Shown one piece after another: positions 11,405-24,776 of a stretch of DNA of 64,000 nucleotides (its first letter is position 1; each line of letters opens with the position of its first letter). Where the stretch lies: NCBI GenBank assembly GCA_963969395.1, contig OZ017795.1, forward strand, positions 13,330,001 to 13,394,000. The letters are read 5' to 3'. A program made the translations under genes and the position numbers. A model generated the notes under the pieces. That model saw only the letters and a list, made by a program, of their open reading frames with translations, did no database searches and was not told where the DNA came from. Origin of the DNA: Pseudoscleropodium purum. Its lineage: Eukaryota; Streptophyta; Bryopsida; Hypnales; Brachytheciaceae.

Positions 11405-14400
11405 CTATACTATGCTCGAAGTTTCAGACGGATTGCCCAAGATCTGGACTTCATTTAGTTGGGTATCAAGACACTGCTTTGAAGGTTTTAGACTTGCTAT
11501 CTTGCTTGAAGTCAATGAGCTATCAAAGGTAACATTTTCAATGCAACATGGACCGGGCTTATCAAATATCAAGTTCATTCCTCCTTCAATATCAATCGTG
11601 TATTTGCGTATCCGTGCAGTATTGGAGTCGTCGTCTACTTCATGGTCTTTAGAGCACAGAAATCTCCACCCCTCATTTTTCATGCACAGGTTCTTGAGTG
11701 TCACCTGCATTTTGAAGTGAGTCCACAAGTTCAGCGAAGGACTGAGTGATTATATGAAAGGAGGAGGTCCGAATTGGAACCGACAGTTTGACTACAAAAA
11801 AATGATAATTATAAACTCGTAAAAATTTGCCTCAAAGAAGATTTCGCCAGTAAAATTAACACAGACTATGATTTCGGCTCTGAGAAAATGTATTCGCACC
11901 TGTGCTCCAGGTTCACAATGGATGAGAAGGGTGCCATCCAATTCCAAATGGTTGATAACTACATCTGGACCTTGAATCACAAGTGAAGATCTTTGCGTGA
12001 TGGAGCTCATCTCCACCTCATACAACATCTTCTGCAGCACATCCGAACATGTTAGAGCCCAACCAGGGTGCCACACAATGGGCGGCCACAACTGCACCGT
12101 CTTGCCGTGGCCACAATCGGCCTCCACACCACCTTCAATGTGCACTCCCACCTGCGACCGCAAAGTGAAATTGATCAACATCAATAAATAAAGTTTCTGT
12201 TGAAATCTGCAGAACCATTTGATCAACTTGACAACGAATGCAAGAGCAAATTAAATCGCAAACTACAAAAGTCAAATATGATGGACAGAAGCGGACAACC
12301 CTGCTCACGAAGAGCTTCGACTTAGCATGGTATAATTTAATAGGCCAAAAAAAGGGTAAACTATTCATCAATAAATCATAACCATAACATTCTTGAGGAG
12401 CTACTCAAGTGAAAACCTGTGGAAGAGGAATCTAAATTTATTTGCTGAACAGCCTTGAGCACATCTCAAATAAAAGCTATCAAACGCAAGAAGCTTAAAA
12501 CAAGCGATGGTCACTCGTTGAGAGTCATATATGCTATTTAAAGTGAATATTTATCAGATTTTTAAGCCTTTTATACAATTGCCATCTACAGAGGAAATAC
12601 GTGATTTCTCACAACTGCTAAAGAGCGTTATGAACAAAGACTATTGGTTAATACATTAGGCCAAACGAATTACATTTCGGAGGATGAGACAGTTGACCCT
12701 GTAGATAGCCATCTCACTTGATATTGGACTGTGCTGGAAACACCCTGGTATCTGACCCCACCCCCACGACCCCACAAACCAAATATTTAAACATATGCAC
12801 CTATTTTTTTGCAAAATGATTTGCAGTGAACATGCAAGACTCTATGATAAGAAGTTTTCTATCATGTAAACTCGTATTTCGGCACTGAATTAAGTAAATT
12901 CCTTCATAAACTAAGTAAAACTCATCTTCTATCCACTTTGAGCATGGGTGGCAGAATTCACCTTTGCTGCATACTCCGCGCTGTTTTTCAGTGGAGCATA
13001 TGTGAGCCAAGAGTCCATGGCCTGCATTTCAAAATCGTCTCTTCAGTTGACTGTCCACCTTGCTAACTATACATATCAGGTCTCCAGTGTAATTTGGTCC
13101 TTAGCAATAGGTCCTTTGAAAATAATAGAATGATAAACAAAACTAAAAAAATTAGTTATAAATGACAATCTCAAGAACCTATAGTATAGAACCGAAATTC
13201 ATTCAGTGATTACTGTTGTTACTATGCTCACAATTTTAGATGAAATTTTTGAGGTTGTTCATAGAGTAGGTTTAGAAGAGAGTGAAAATGAGGTCAATAA
13301 TGTTCCAATATGGATTCGGAAAGTTTAGGGCAAACGACTCCATCAAGTGACTTGTCTTATGAACTCAGGAAATTGCACCCAATTAGTGCTCAGTCAAGTC
13401 TTGGCTTACACTAGTTTTGACTACATTCAATGACTTACACTCCAGTTCACATTATATCACTTCTGTGAGGGTGACTATCATGAGTGGGAGTTCTTTACGT
13501 TTGCATATGCGAAAATTCTATAATCTCACAATGGGAATGGAGTTCAAATAAGAAACTGCTACTTACAGTGAACCCAACTCGAGCAGGTGTTTTGAGATTC
13601 CTTGTATAGTCTTGCATCCGAGATTCCAATCTCATGGGTGCGTCCAGCATCAAGTCATGACCTCCCTCTTCTAATCTGTCACAACCAGGGCTTCGTTTAG
13701 CACACACTGGAAAAAATGATAAACAAAAACTATTTATTTACTATTTAAAAAAAGGGCTCCTTTTGATCGTAGGATAGAGGTGTGTAAGCTACATGAATTA
13801 TCTTACAATGGCAGAACTGTAGGTGTGACTCTGCCTTTGGTTATGGTGAGCTCGTCCAAATATGGCCCCAGCTTCAAAACCATCTGCACTGAGGAAATCA
13901 TAATAAAACTCTTACTAACACTGGGAGCGTATGAATTGATTCGCGGCGGACAAGGTAGCTACTATGATTTTTTAGTATTGGAGAAGGCTTGAAATTAGTT
14001 ACTGTAACAATAAAAAAAATATATATATTCTTTGTGGGATTCAAGTTGGTTCATCTCTGTATGGGGATTCCATTTTGTCCAATTTTAATTATTTTCGACC
14101 AACACACGGAATGTTTTCCTTGGTTCTAGTCATATAACATAAAAATCCCTATCTGAACTACGCATTTCACAATCTGATGAACAATTGAATTGGTAAGTTT
14201 AAAACCATGAGCCCTTACTCTTCGACTGGTTAAAAATTTCAGAGCTAGCTGTCTTCTTGGAAGCTATTATTGCCCAAACCATCAAACATTTTGACCGCAT
14301 CCAAAAATGGCAACAAATACACCAAAACATACCAAAGATGAGCAGGCGTCAAAAGCTAAGAAATTCTCAAAGTCTCATGAATCAAAACACGCTACAATCA

Positions 14401-17400
14401 CTAAAATTAGGACGTGTGTACACAGAAGCATAATGACGAAGTAGCCGAGGGATACCTGATCCAGACCAGTAGGAAATGGCGAATGCTCAGTAGTGAAGTC
14501 ATTCAAATCCATGTAGTGATAACCCATCGACGACAACACTGAGTATACGCAGTCAACATTTGCCACCATCCTCGTGCCTGGTGACACGTACCCCCATGTC
14601 ATGGCATTCATACAGAAGAATCAATCGGTGAATTGCATGATAAAAATCAGCAAAAAATTGAAGAGTGATGCATCTAGTTCTGCACATGCACTTGAATGAA
14701 ACGAAAATCCAGACCAGTCCTAGTTTTCTAAGGAACAACAGCTTGCACATCTCAGTTTTGGCCAATTGGGAAACTGCCATTCTAATGAATATCTCCATTT
14801 ATGGAATTTGAAATTGGAGAGACGAATTGAAGGGACTAGCAATACAAAAATCAGTTGAAATTAATTGAACCTTAAAGGCTTCCATGTCTAACCATTTGTG
14901 TTGCTGAATTGGACTATGCCAGCGCCTGGTGACTTCCCCTTCCGAGCAGTTGCAAGCAGGTTGACATCCCAGTCACACAGCAGACTTGCGCCCAACAATG
15001 CTGGTGTTGCCTAGGACCATCAGAAATGAATCAATCGATGTAAATATCCTCACCTCTGAGTGATGGATTCATTTATGATTTTAATGATTTAACATAGAGT
15101 TAAGGCGTGCAAGAAACTGAGAAATGCAATGTCATATGGACCTACAATTACAAAATGTTCATAACACTATTAACCAGTCCTAGCGGGGTTACTTTGCCTC
15201 ACATGCTAGTGAAAGCTCAATATGCTCTGCAATGTCAAAGTATCAATTTGAATTTAATTAAAATCTCTCCCCAAAGAAGGATATGGCACCTCTAATTAGG
15301 TGTAATAGAAGTCCTAAGGGAGAGATTTCTGATTTTATTAGAATGTTGTGTACTTCAATCCGACAGGCACTGTACAATGATACAAGTACTTGTGTTCAAT
15401 ATTGAAACAATATTGAATTGATAACTTATATTATTTGGTGCAATATTGAACTTGCAATTATCGAAAAACAATTGATGTAATGAACTAGGACATAATAGTA
15501 GCGAACTCACATCTCTTTGAAGATGTATTTTTTGGTCAATTTCAAGATTGTTTCAATAATTATTTCCTTTCGTGTTGATATCAAACCAACATTGAAATAA
15601 GATGAACTCAAGTACAGGGGACTTTCCTGAAGGAGTTACAGAACAATGTCACCAAGCGAATACACGCTATTTAGAAACTCCAGGGGTCGACACAAGAATG
15701 AAAAGAGTTGAGCAATTAAGCACCTTGAAAGTTAGACCATTTCCTTCTTCAAAAATAACCACCCATTGCCGATCTTCCAAAGCCCTGCTTCCACCCTTGA
15801 GAAACAACATGATCACTTGCATGGCCAAATCAACAAAATTGACTGAAAGTGAATTGATCCAGTGGTCAGAAACTGGTTGTAGAGTAACAGCAGTTTGAGA
15901 AAATTTCTAACCATTTCTGAAGCAGGCCGCTAGAATAGAGCACTGCGTGTACATCACCACTGCCACCTGGCATTGTCTGCACAAACATCTTTGCTCAACT
16001 CCTTCGTGCCCAAACAAAAATTATAAAGTCCACTTTAGAAGCTCATGTTCAATCCAGTAACTTCCAATGCATATTTTTTCTATTCGATCTGTAAGACATG
16101 GATTCTAGTGTACTGCTGGAGACACTCATTAATGACACTTTTAAATGACACTAATTAATTCCCACAGGTAGAAGCAAGAGCAATGTTAGCGCAGAATTTT
16201 CTGTGAAAGTATTAGGTGCATACACTATTCAGACAACAGGGTTGCAGAAAATACAGTGAACTTCATTTCAAGTAGAAAGCAAGTACCTTAATAAGATAGG
16301 GATCTGATGAATAAAGCAAGAGATTGGCTGTTTTGCGATTCAAACATGGCGCAGTATTATCCTGCACAGAAGGGCCTTTAAGTATTATAAGTTTCAAAAA
16401 AATTCTCTTGAATGTAGTGCTGGTATTTTCACCTCCAAGAATAATGGACTCAAAATCATTGGGTACCTCTGACCAGACACAACTCTGAATGGATTAGAAT
16501 ACTTCCATGAGACTTAAACTAAAGGATACTACAACTGTCAAGGACCAACAGCAAATCTCTTCCAATTAGTTGGTTGGACTTCTATTAGGAAATTGGGTGT
16601 AAGCATGGCTTGGCTAAATGTCTATGGCCAGTGAATGCAAATGTCTGCTGAGTGTCCCTTTAATCGTGTTCATCAACTTCTCACTTTAAAATTGCACAAG
16701 AAATTCATAAAAGATATCAAAATTTTGATCGAAAGAAATTTGACTCTCGTACCCAAAGTGCTTCCTCCATAGCTCTATTGTGATCTACATTACGCTCCTA
16801 CATATTGGTTAAAATGTTTAACGTGACTTAAATAGGATGAGAATCTTAGCAGGAGCATTAAGAAGAAGGCACAGTAAGAAAAAGACCCATCCACCAACCT
16901 GCTTTAAAAGATGGATTTGATCAGGGCACATGCCGAAATGGTTATGCGACGTCAGCAACTCTTGGATCCTCAAGTGGGTATAGTCGGAGCTCATAATCAC
17001 AAATGGGAGTTTCGTTTCTTTGGATTCTGAGCATTTGTTTGCTCTTTCTTGAAAGGCTAAAATATTCTTAATGTAAAGCTCCAAATAACAGATTCCTGTC
17101 GTTGACTCAGTCGGCACCTCAAGCTGCCCAGTTCACACAAATCAGTAGATTCTATTAGAAACTTTGCAGACTTGGTCTCTCAGTTCTACATAACCTTTCG
17201 AACAGACTTCCCATTTACAGCCAATTTCACGAATCTTCATCCAATCTACAGGTCAATGCCCAAGAGGCAGCATAAAATCGATTGTGATCTTGAGTTCAAC
17301 CATCTCCAGGCATCCAAGGGAGTGATACTTGCGTTGGTGATGTTTTCAAAAGAAAGCTTTCTAAGCTGTTCAAGAATGCTATGCATTTAAGAAGTTGACC

Positions 17401-18770
17401 ATCTGTGTATCAATAAGTCGTACACTTCTCGAGGATTCAGAGCTTGTGCCAACAAGATATTCTTTGTTATCTATCATCACTCAAAACCAAAGTCCTTCCC
17501 AGAGTTGTGTAATAGTGAATGTAGGGAATCAAGGACCAAATGACCACGAAATTTTTTCTCATGTTCATCCTACCATGTTTAAAGTTCTTCGATGGTTCTG
17601 TCCTTCTTATTGGGTTAGGAGCATCCACTGGGATGCAGCAAGAAGTGGTGAAAAATGGACAGAAAAGTGGTAAAGAGTTTTACCTTGATATCATCCACAC
17701 AATCCAGACGTTCTGCCAAACCTCCAGCCACCAAAACGAATGCAACTCGACTGAATTCCTTCACTCCAGCCTCCTCAAACTCCACATACTTTCTGCTTCC
17801 ATATTTCAATGCCACTCCCTCTGCAACCTAGTTTACAAATCCACCCATTTCTGCATATCCTAAGCACCAAACACCATCTATTGCCACTAAAACTTCCCGA
17901 AGAATAGAATGATGTGAAACACTGGTCACATTCGTTAACGTGGTTTGTTTCAAAGCACCGAAATTGTGTCATTCCAGTGCACAAAGGTCTAGAAATTAGG
18001 ACAGATATAGATAAGAGGTTCCAGACAAACGTGCCAACTTCTTGAAATTTTGGAAGTTTAACAAATATGGAAATGACATCGATAAATTATATCAGTTCAC
18101 TCTGATTAACCAAAAATGAAAAGCTCACTAGAAATCTACCAAAGGAAAGGATTAAACTCTTGTTCTACTATGATTCTAGCACGATTCCAAAGAGCAAGTG
18201 TTTGCATGGTTCAAGATTGTGATTTAGATCAATTTGAGAATTGTACACAGAGAAGTCTCTCTGAAATTTGCACTCACTTACAGCGGGGATGCAACCTTCA
18301 AACTCTTTATGGCGTTGATTTTCTTCAACATACCCCAGCAATGTCTTTGCCCTTCGAACGTAAGCGGCCAAGCCACCAGGATACCAGGAACTAAACCTCT
18401 CGATCTACAAATGCCATCAGCTCAACCTAAAATCTCAGATTGCAGAATCTTTCCATCAAGCACAGGGCATAACAAATTCTGCACAGAGTGGGAGAGCAGA
18501 GTCTACACAAACCCTAAAAATTTGAAACATTAATGAAATATTCCTTGACCTAAAACTGAACAAACCCTAATCCAGTTAGTAACAAGTGCTACAAATGCTA
18601 CAAATTTTTGGTCTCCCATTCAGTTTGCTTCAAAGATTTAGTTCAATCAAAGTGAATTTCATTACCTGCTCTGAGAACCGGAGCTTGTCATCATCTCTCT
18701 CACCGGGAGGCGGCCAATGCTCAAACAAATGACTCTGTCCTTCTTGTAGCAGCGTCCGCACGGAACGTCT
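11405..18770 (-). CDS. UDP-sugar pyrophosphorylase-like protein, divergent active site, possibly decaying
   Basis: Family role: UTP plus sugar-1-phosphate gives UDP-sugar plus PPi, in the cytosol. Exons in transcript order: 18770-18666, 18404-18282, 17827-17684, 17123-16899, 16361-16287, 15976-15912, 15784-15724, 15010-14893, 14577-14456, 13883-13807, ~13706-13567, 13021-12962, 12751-12674, 12151-11900, 11704-11405. Family blocks are clear: GQSHLFEHWP, YPGGLAAYV, AFVLVAGGL, STTGICYLELYI, HFGMCPDQIHLLKQ, RLESRMQDY, PARVGFT, SEMAIYR, KNEGW. Total is about 640 residues. Several catalytic motifs differ from Arabidopsis USP as I recall it: the nucleotide loop reads GGLAERLD (usual GGLGERLG), TKPHGHGD is TMPGGSGD, and FFQDTNGL is IFEEGNGL. 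Joining 13883-13807 to the strong acceptor before 13706 breaks the frame; a weaker acceptor ending the exon at 13690 restores it. The first exon is not located; a short frame ending near 19520 is a weak candidate. Either a neofunctionalised paralogue or an early pseudogene. Confidence 0.85.
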
Positions 18771-21700
18771 CTGTACACGGAGACTCAAATCTCACGTCCA
18801 AGAAATGCTGTTATAAACGGATTCAAACAAACGAGAAAAAACAGTAAACAATCATCCTTCTCTAATAGCAATGCTTTAGCAAAACCCGGCTTGAAAATGC
18901 ATCTCTGTGGTTCACAACTTGGAATGTGAAGTCGTCCAACATGTATACACAACATGATAGCTTCTAAGGATCCTGAGCAAATGAGCAGATTCAAAGTTTG
19001 TCATGTGGGTGTACAGAATTTTTCTCCCATTCCTAACAAAATCAAAGGTAAAGACAGAAGCAGCAATCTCTTGAGTCAACAAAACATTATTATCAAGTCA
19101 AGACGTTCTCCACAGTCAATGGCCAGAGGAAAAACATTTTTGTGTAGACGATCATGTGCAGTGGGGGCTTTCTCTCTTTCAATTCTGTTGATCTTTAGAC
19201 CAAAACATGCATTGTTCTTCATTAATTCTGACGATGTAGAAGTAGCCCCTACCTAAACTACATTTTCCACAAAATGGTCACTTCACTTGGTCACTTTTCA
19301 ACTGCGAAGCCCTGGTTCTTTGGGGCTTAATAATGTTATGAAAAACATTCTCAAAACTTTGGAACTTAGAAAGCGAAATAATTTAAAATTGGCTGGAGAA
19401 GTGAAAGAATGAAAACAGACAGCTATTCTCCGAGAAGCTTTGCCTTATAGCATTGGATTTCTTTCTTGAGAGGAGTCCTACTCAAACTTCCTCACAAAGT
19501 AGCTATTGTTGATGCAAACCCACCTCCCCTTTCGTTGATCCAAAGCCCATAAAATTTATGTGAAGCCAGAAAAAACCAGGGAATGAAACTGACATTCAAA
19601 GTGGTTCGTCGCCTGGGTGTGAATCTGGGAGTAATATTCAGGCCAATGCCTTCCTCTTCTTTCTTTGTTGACAAGACTGACTCCCGGCCTAAAGGCAGAG
19701 CAGGGACAACAGCAGCATTATCAGGTTCCAAGGACATCGCTCCAGGTTTCCAAAATGTCGTCAAAGGATGCTTACAATCAATGCTTGATTCAAAATTACT
19801 TCAGAAACAGAGTCAGTTTCATTAAGTTGGTGCAATTCGGGGTGCCAATCATCGACACAAAGCTCTGAAACTAGAAATCGTATTCACAGGGTTTGCCAAT
19901 TTCGAACACCCATTTGCATTTGCGACCATTCTGCCTCCCATCTCATCTACACGAAGCTTTAATGAAATTGACGCTGATACGGGCGTGATTGCAAACATGA
20001 CACGGAGTTTGATGCATGACCCATACTGCCTCAGTCCCAGTGTGGAGGCAGAGAGCAGCATTCCAGTGAAGCCTGCTTTGCAATTGCTTGCGAAGATTTA
20101 GCAGAAATTGCATAGACTTTCTGAGCTTCCTTTGGGATTCCAAACGCTACCACCCTCTAGGATCCGCATTCTGAGAGCAAGTTGATTGCAGTCCTACAAA
20201 AAGAATCTTTTTCATTCACATGGAATCTGAAATTGAGAGTATTTTTATTTGTATCACACTAAGAAATTACATAAAGTAGACATAAGACGATTTCAGATTT
20301 TGACATTGGATGACTGAAACACTCGTAAGTATTTTCGGAAGGCAAAATATGTTACTGATAATTGAGTGTTGACTCTACAAATCAAGTTCGTAGTTTTAGT
20401 ACTTGGACATGACAACTTGAATGGGATTGAGTAAGTTGAAAGATGGGTTATTTCATCAATCACACAATGTGTCGATCTAAGTGTAAGAGACAAAAGTAAA
20501 GAGGATTGTCAAAGTCAATAGGATATATCAAGGAAGGGAGCTTCATATTTATAACCAAGCAAAAGCTACATTGATTAGTTTTGAATTAAACATTAGAACA
20601 TTTGAATGTGCCAGTGACTATATTTCGAGTAATTTTCATCAAACATAAGATCACTCACAAGAAGGGATACATCTAATAAGTCAAAAAATAAGCTATTGTA
20701 TAGAATTGAAGCCAAGTATTAAGCCCCAAGTGGTGCTATATTATCAATTGGTTCTCTATATATAGCAAGCAATGATACAAAGTGACCTTCACAATGTTAG
20801 GCAACTAAAATCTTGCTTACACCTTTGCAAACAGTTGCTTTACATTGTTAAAGACATTTGGTGATGTGGAATACCCTACACATCAAAATGTGATCAAAAT
20901 TGGCAATGGTTAAATCCTAAGTGGATTGGACTACATTTTGTTTTAGGGGACATGATGCCATTTTTAAAGTGATGTGAAAAAATGTTTCAAATTCATAATG
21001 TGTTGTAATTTTTTGTGCACTATGAATACAAAGTTAAAAAAGTTCACTTAAAATTTTGAAAACATTTAAACTCACCTAGTACTTTTCAAAGAATAAAATA
21101 CAACAAAAAAGCATGAAAATTCACATGTATTGAGGCATACAACATTTTATAGGTAGCCTTTAATTTGGATGCTTACAATTAGTTCACTTTTATTTTTATT
21201 TTATTTAGGAGGTACTAAAGGGTGAATACAAGAAAGACCAATATTATTTTGTATGACATTTTGACTAATAGAGTTGTTTTCTTCTAGAACTTCTAGAGGT
21301 AGAATTTGATGAACATGAAATTTTTATTGGAGATGTCTAACTTAATCATAATCATATCCCTTATTTTTCTAAATGAAAGTAATAATTTTATATTTAAAAA
21401 TCAATTTTACTAATTTGTTACATTTTGAAGTTTAAAGGTTTTTAGTACTAGGAACTAGGGAGCACCCAAAATGAATGCTTTAAAGTTGAAATTTTTGAGG
21501 TCTATTCTTCCAATAGGAAGACATGTTCCTATTGAAGGGAATTTAAAAATTCTCTATTTTATAACCTCCATGTTTGAGTAAATAGGGTTCCCTTGCATGC
21601 ACAATTTGGGATATTGAAGGTGGTTTATATTTCATTTTTTTGGTAAAATCTAATCACTATTAAGTCTTTACAAATTGACAATATTTAGGGTGTGTTTGTC

Positions 21701-24700
21701 CATGCTTTTCTATTTATCATCAATATATACCTCGTTGTATCTATTTTTGTGACAAACTATTTTTTTTTTTCAATTGAAATAGTATTGTTTTTAGTAGTAG
21801 TCATAGTACTGAGAACAATACTTTTAGCTGTCAATTTTTCAAATCAATAGCCAGGATTGTTTTGTTTTGTAGTATTCCTAGTATTGAGCATAGAAACTCA
21901 GTATTTGGCAAAATGCTACAAAAACTAGATAGTCTTTGTTACATTCACTTTAAAGTCCTACTCTCATTCATATGATTTGTTCATAAGTATGGTCACCAAA
22001 AGGCAAACAATTGTTGGCATTTACTAAACCATGCTTGTCCATTTTGCTTCTACCTCCACCTCATTTTAGAGCTTTTTCTAAGTGTCACAAAATAACTAAT
22101 GATAGTTTTAAGGTACTCCTACCTTAGTTTAAACCTGCGCTCCTCTATGTTTACCTACTACTAATTCTAAGCCCTAAGAGGTTGCAAACAAATGAGTTGA
22201 AACCAATTCATATTAAGTAAGAAATTCATTACAATGAAACTGTACGATAGATATGCAATTTGTAAAATGTAAAGATACCATAAGAAGGATATGTAGGAAT
22301 CTTATCAAACTTTTTTGTAGAGCTTAATTATGTCTTGTTGCAAATTGCAAAAGTATGTGATATTTTAGAAAATTTGTGGATAGGCCAGGGTTCTAACGAG
22401 ACAAAAGAACTAATAATGTATCCTATGAAAGCCAATTGAGTGACTTTGACTTTCTCCACAATCACCCTAAGATACATAATATACTATTATATACACATGT
22501 ATATAGACAATGGTACTTTAGTGCATTGTTTGTAGTAACAAATCAAGTGATTGGAAGTAAGAGCATAGTACAAGAAAGCTTTTATAGCTTGCAAACCCTC
22601 CTAATTTAAAACCCATTAAAAATCTGTAGAACTTTATAAAAGACTCCATCCAAAATGAGGTGCTACTACAAAATAGAGAAGAATTAGCCAAAACCATATA
22701 AAAAGTATGGGAAGAAATGTCTTTAGAGATGATTGAAGTTCTCCTTGAATGCTAGCATGCCTTACCATATTAAGGTCATAATTAAAGCTAATAGTGGTAG
22801 CACTAAATGGTAAATAGTTTGTCAAAAAGTTCTTCATTTATATATAATTTCACAAGTTTTTTGGAGATCCTTAATACATCAGTACATTAGACTTGATTAT
22901 CTTTCAAATGCACTTTGTGGTTTGTGATTTGAATCTCTTTTGAGTATGAGGTGATAATTTGAAATTGGAGGTATGTGCTCTATTTCTATAGATTGAATGC
23001 TTTGAATATAAACTTGTTAGTAGGTACTATATTGTACACATATGAAAGCTAAAAAAATCTTTAGTTCAAATCCTAATACCTTCATTAGCTTGAACATTAA
23101 TCTCTAAAGGACCATAAAACCACCACATGGCTTTTGCAACTACATTTGTAAAAAATTCGATAAGATAACCTCACTAACCTCAGATGATTTTTTTGGCTAA
23201 ATCCAATGGTACAATTTGATTGAGAAATGATCAAGTATGCAATTTTTGGTAAATTTTTTGACAATAGAGAAGACCTAGTCACTTCACATCCTCATATCTT
23301 TTTTTCTACACCTCAAAATTATTTGATAAAATTGTACATCAACACCATGACAATGTGTACCTATGGAAAAAAAATCAAATTTTTTGGAGTACTTTTGAGC
23401 ATTTTGATTTCAACATTCCCACTTCAAGGTATCTACAACATACTCCCTAACCAAAAAACTTTCATCAATCTTGTCAATGGTGACATTTTCTCAAAAATTA
23501 TACAATATTTTCTCATTAATTTCCTTGATCTTTTTTTCATAAGAAAAGCTACACAAGTCTTCTTTCATTTCAACAATGGCAATCATCAAATTATTCCACT
23601 CAAATGAGGAATTATGCTTGTTACAAGAGCTAGTCAAGAAAACAAGTGCTATGCTCAAACATCCCCAATCCTTTAGGGGTAAAGGCTCATGTGTTGTTGC
23701 AAATTTTGCAACAGGCAGTGCTAGTAATCAATATATACTGGTCATCAGTCGAAACCCATGGCCAACACCAAGGTATGAAATGTGATACTCTTTCATGTAC
23801 ATGATTAGGAAATGGCTAAAGACTACAGCAATACAATAATAGCATTGGATTGAACCTCGAATCCTCAACCAATTGACATTGGTGTACCATAACACAGCAA
23901 TGATCTAGCTCGTCTTCTGATGCGGACGATTGGACGATGTTAGTTTCAGGTCAAGAGTGGCGCTAGTTGTGCAACGCCAAGTTGGAGACACACTTGCATT
24001 TGGTAGGCAGAAGAAGAAACACTGTTGTGCATCCAGAGCGTGAGCTTGACTCCGTTTGTCAAGCTCTATCGACTACCTATGAAACATAGAAGCCAAATTT
24101 TAGTATCTCAGCCACTTTAAGTTGGACATGTCGAAGCAACATAAAATCTTACACATTGATCAGTGTCAAATTCGGTTTTTCAATTAGCTCGTATTGCGAA
24201 GCTCACGTTTACATGACACCTTTTATGTGACATGCTTAAAAATACATTACATAACTAGGTTTCAAGCTACCTCTTTGCAGTGGATTGGACACACATAAGG
24301 TGTCATATATGCAAAATGGATTTTAAGCTCGTTATCTAACCCCTAGTTAGTCAGACAGTTAGCTGACCCCTAGTTGCACATGATGTAAATTCAAATTTAA
24401 GCCTGTCAACTCAAGCTTGATGCTTCGACCTGTGCAATAGGAAGTGGCCCTAAATTTGTGTGTGTGTTCATCTTATCAAAGTTACTGAGTTATCAATCAT
24501 CTAACACGAACCATCAAAAGCAATGATCAAAACCGATTCCTAACCTAGAATTTGACGCATTAAATACCTTTGCAAGTATCGAAATGCAAGTTCATTGAAC
24601 CACAACGCTTCGAGAGATTTACAGGACCGCAACTCAATCACGAAAGTAGACACTTAATTGTTATTTCCACAAACGAGCGAGCAGCGAAAGGTGGAATTTT

Positions 24701-24776
24701 TCGCATCGTGGCACTTACACAGAGATGAAGCCAGTCCGCAACGGTGACTCTGTTCAAGCTCCAGCAACAAGTACCC
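18771..24776. other. Intergenic DNA between the USP-like and DeSI genes
   Basis: From 18771 to about 20200 base composition is mixed. It may hold the missing 5' exon and promoter of the USP-like gene; open stretches occur on both strands (for example 19492-19764 minus and 19826-20098 plus) but none shows a family match. From 20200 to about 24500 it is AT-rich with only short chance frames. No RNA gene was recognised. Confidence 0.5.

Noticed and set aside
19492..20098. Open frames on both strands as a separate gene or as exon 1 of the USP-like gene
   Set aside because: No family similarity was recognised and no phase-compatible donor with the expected USP N-terminal residues could be shown convincingly.
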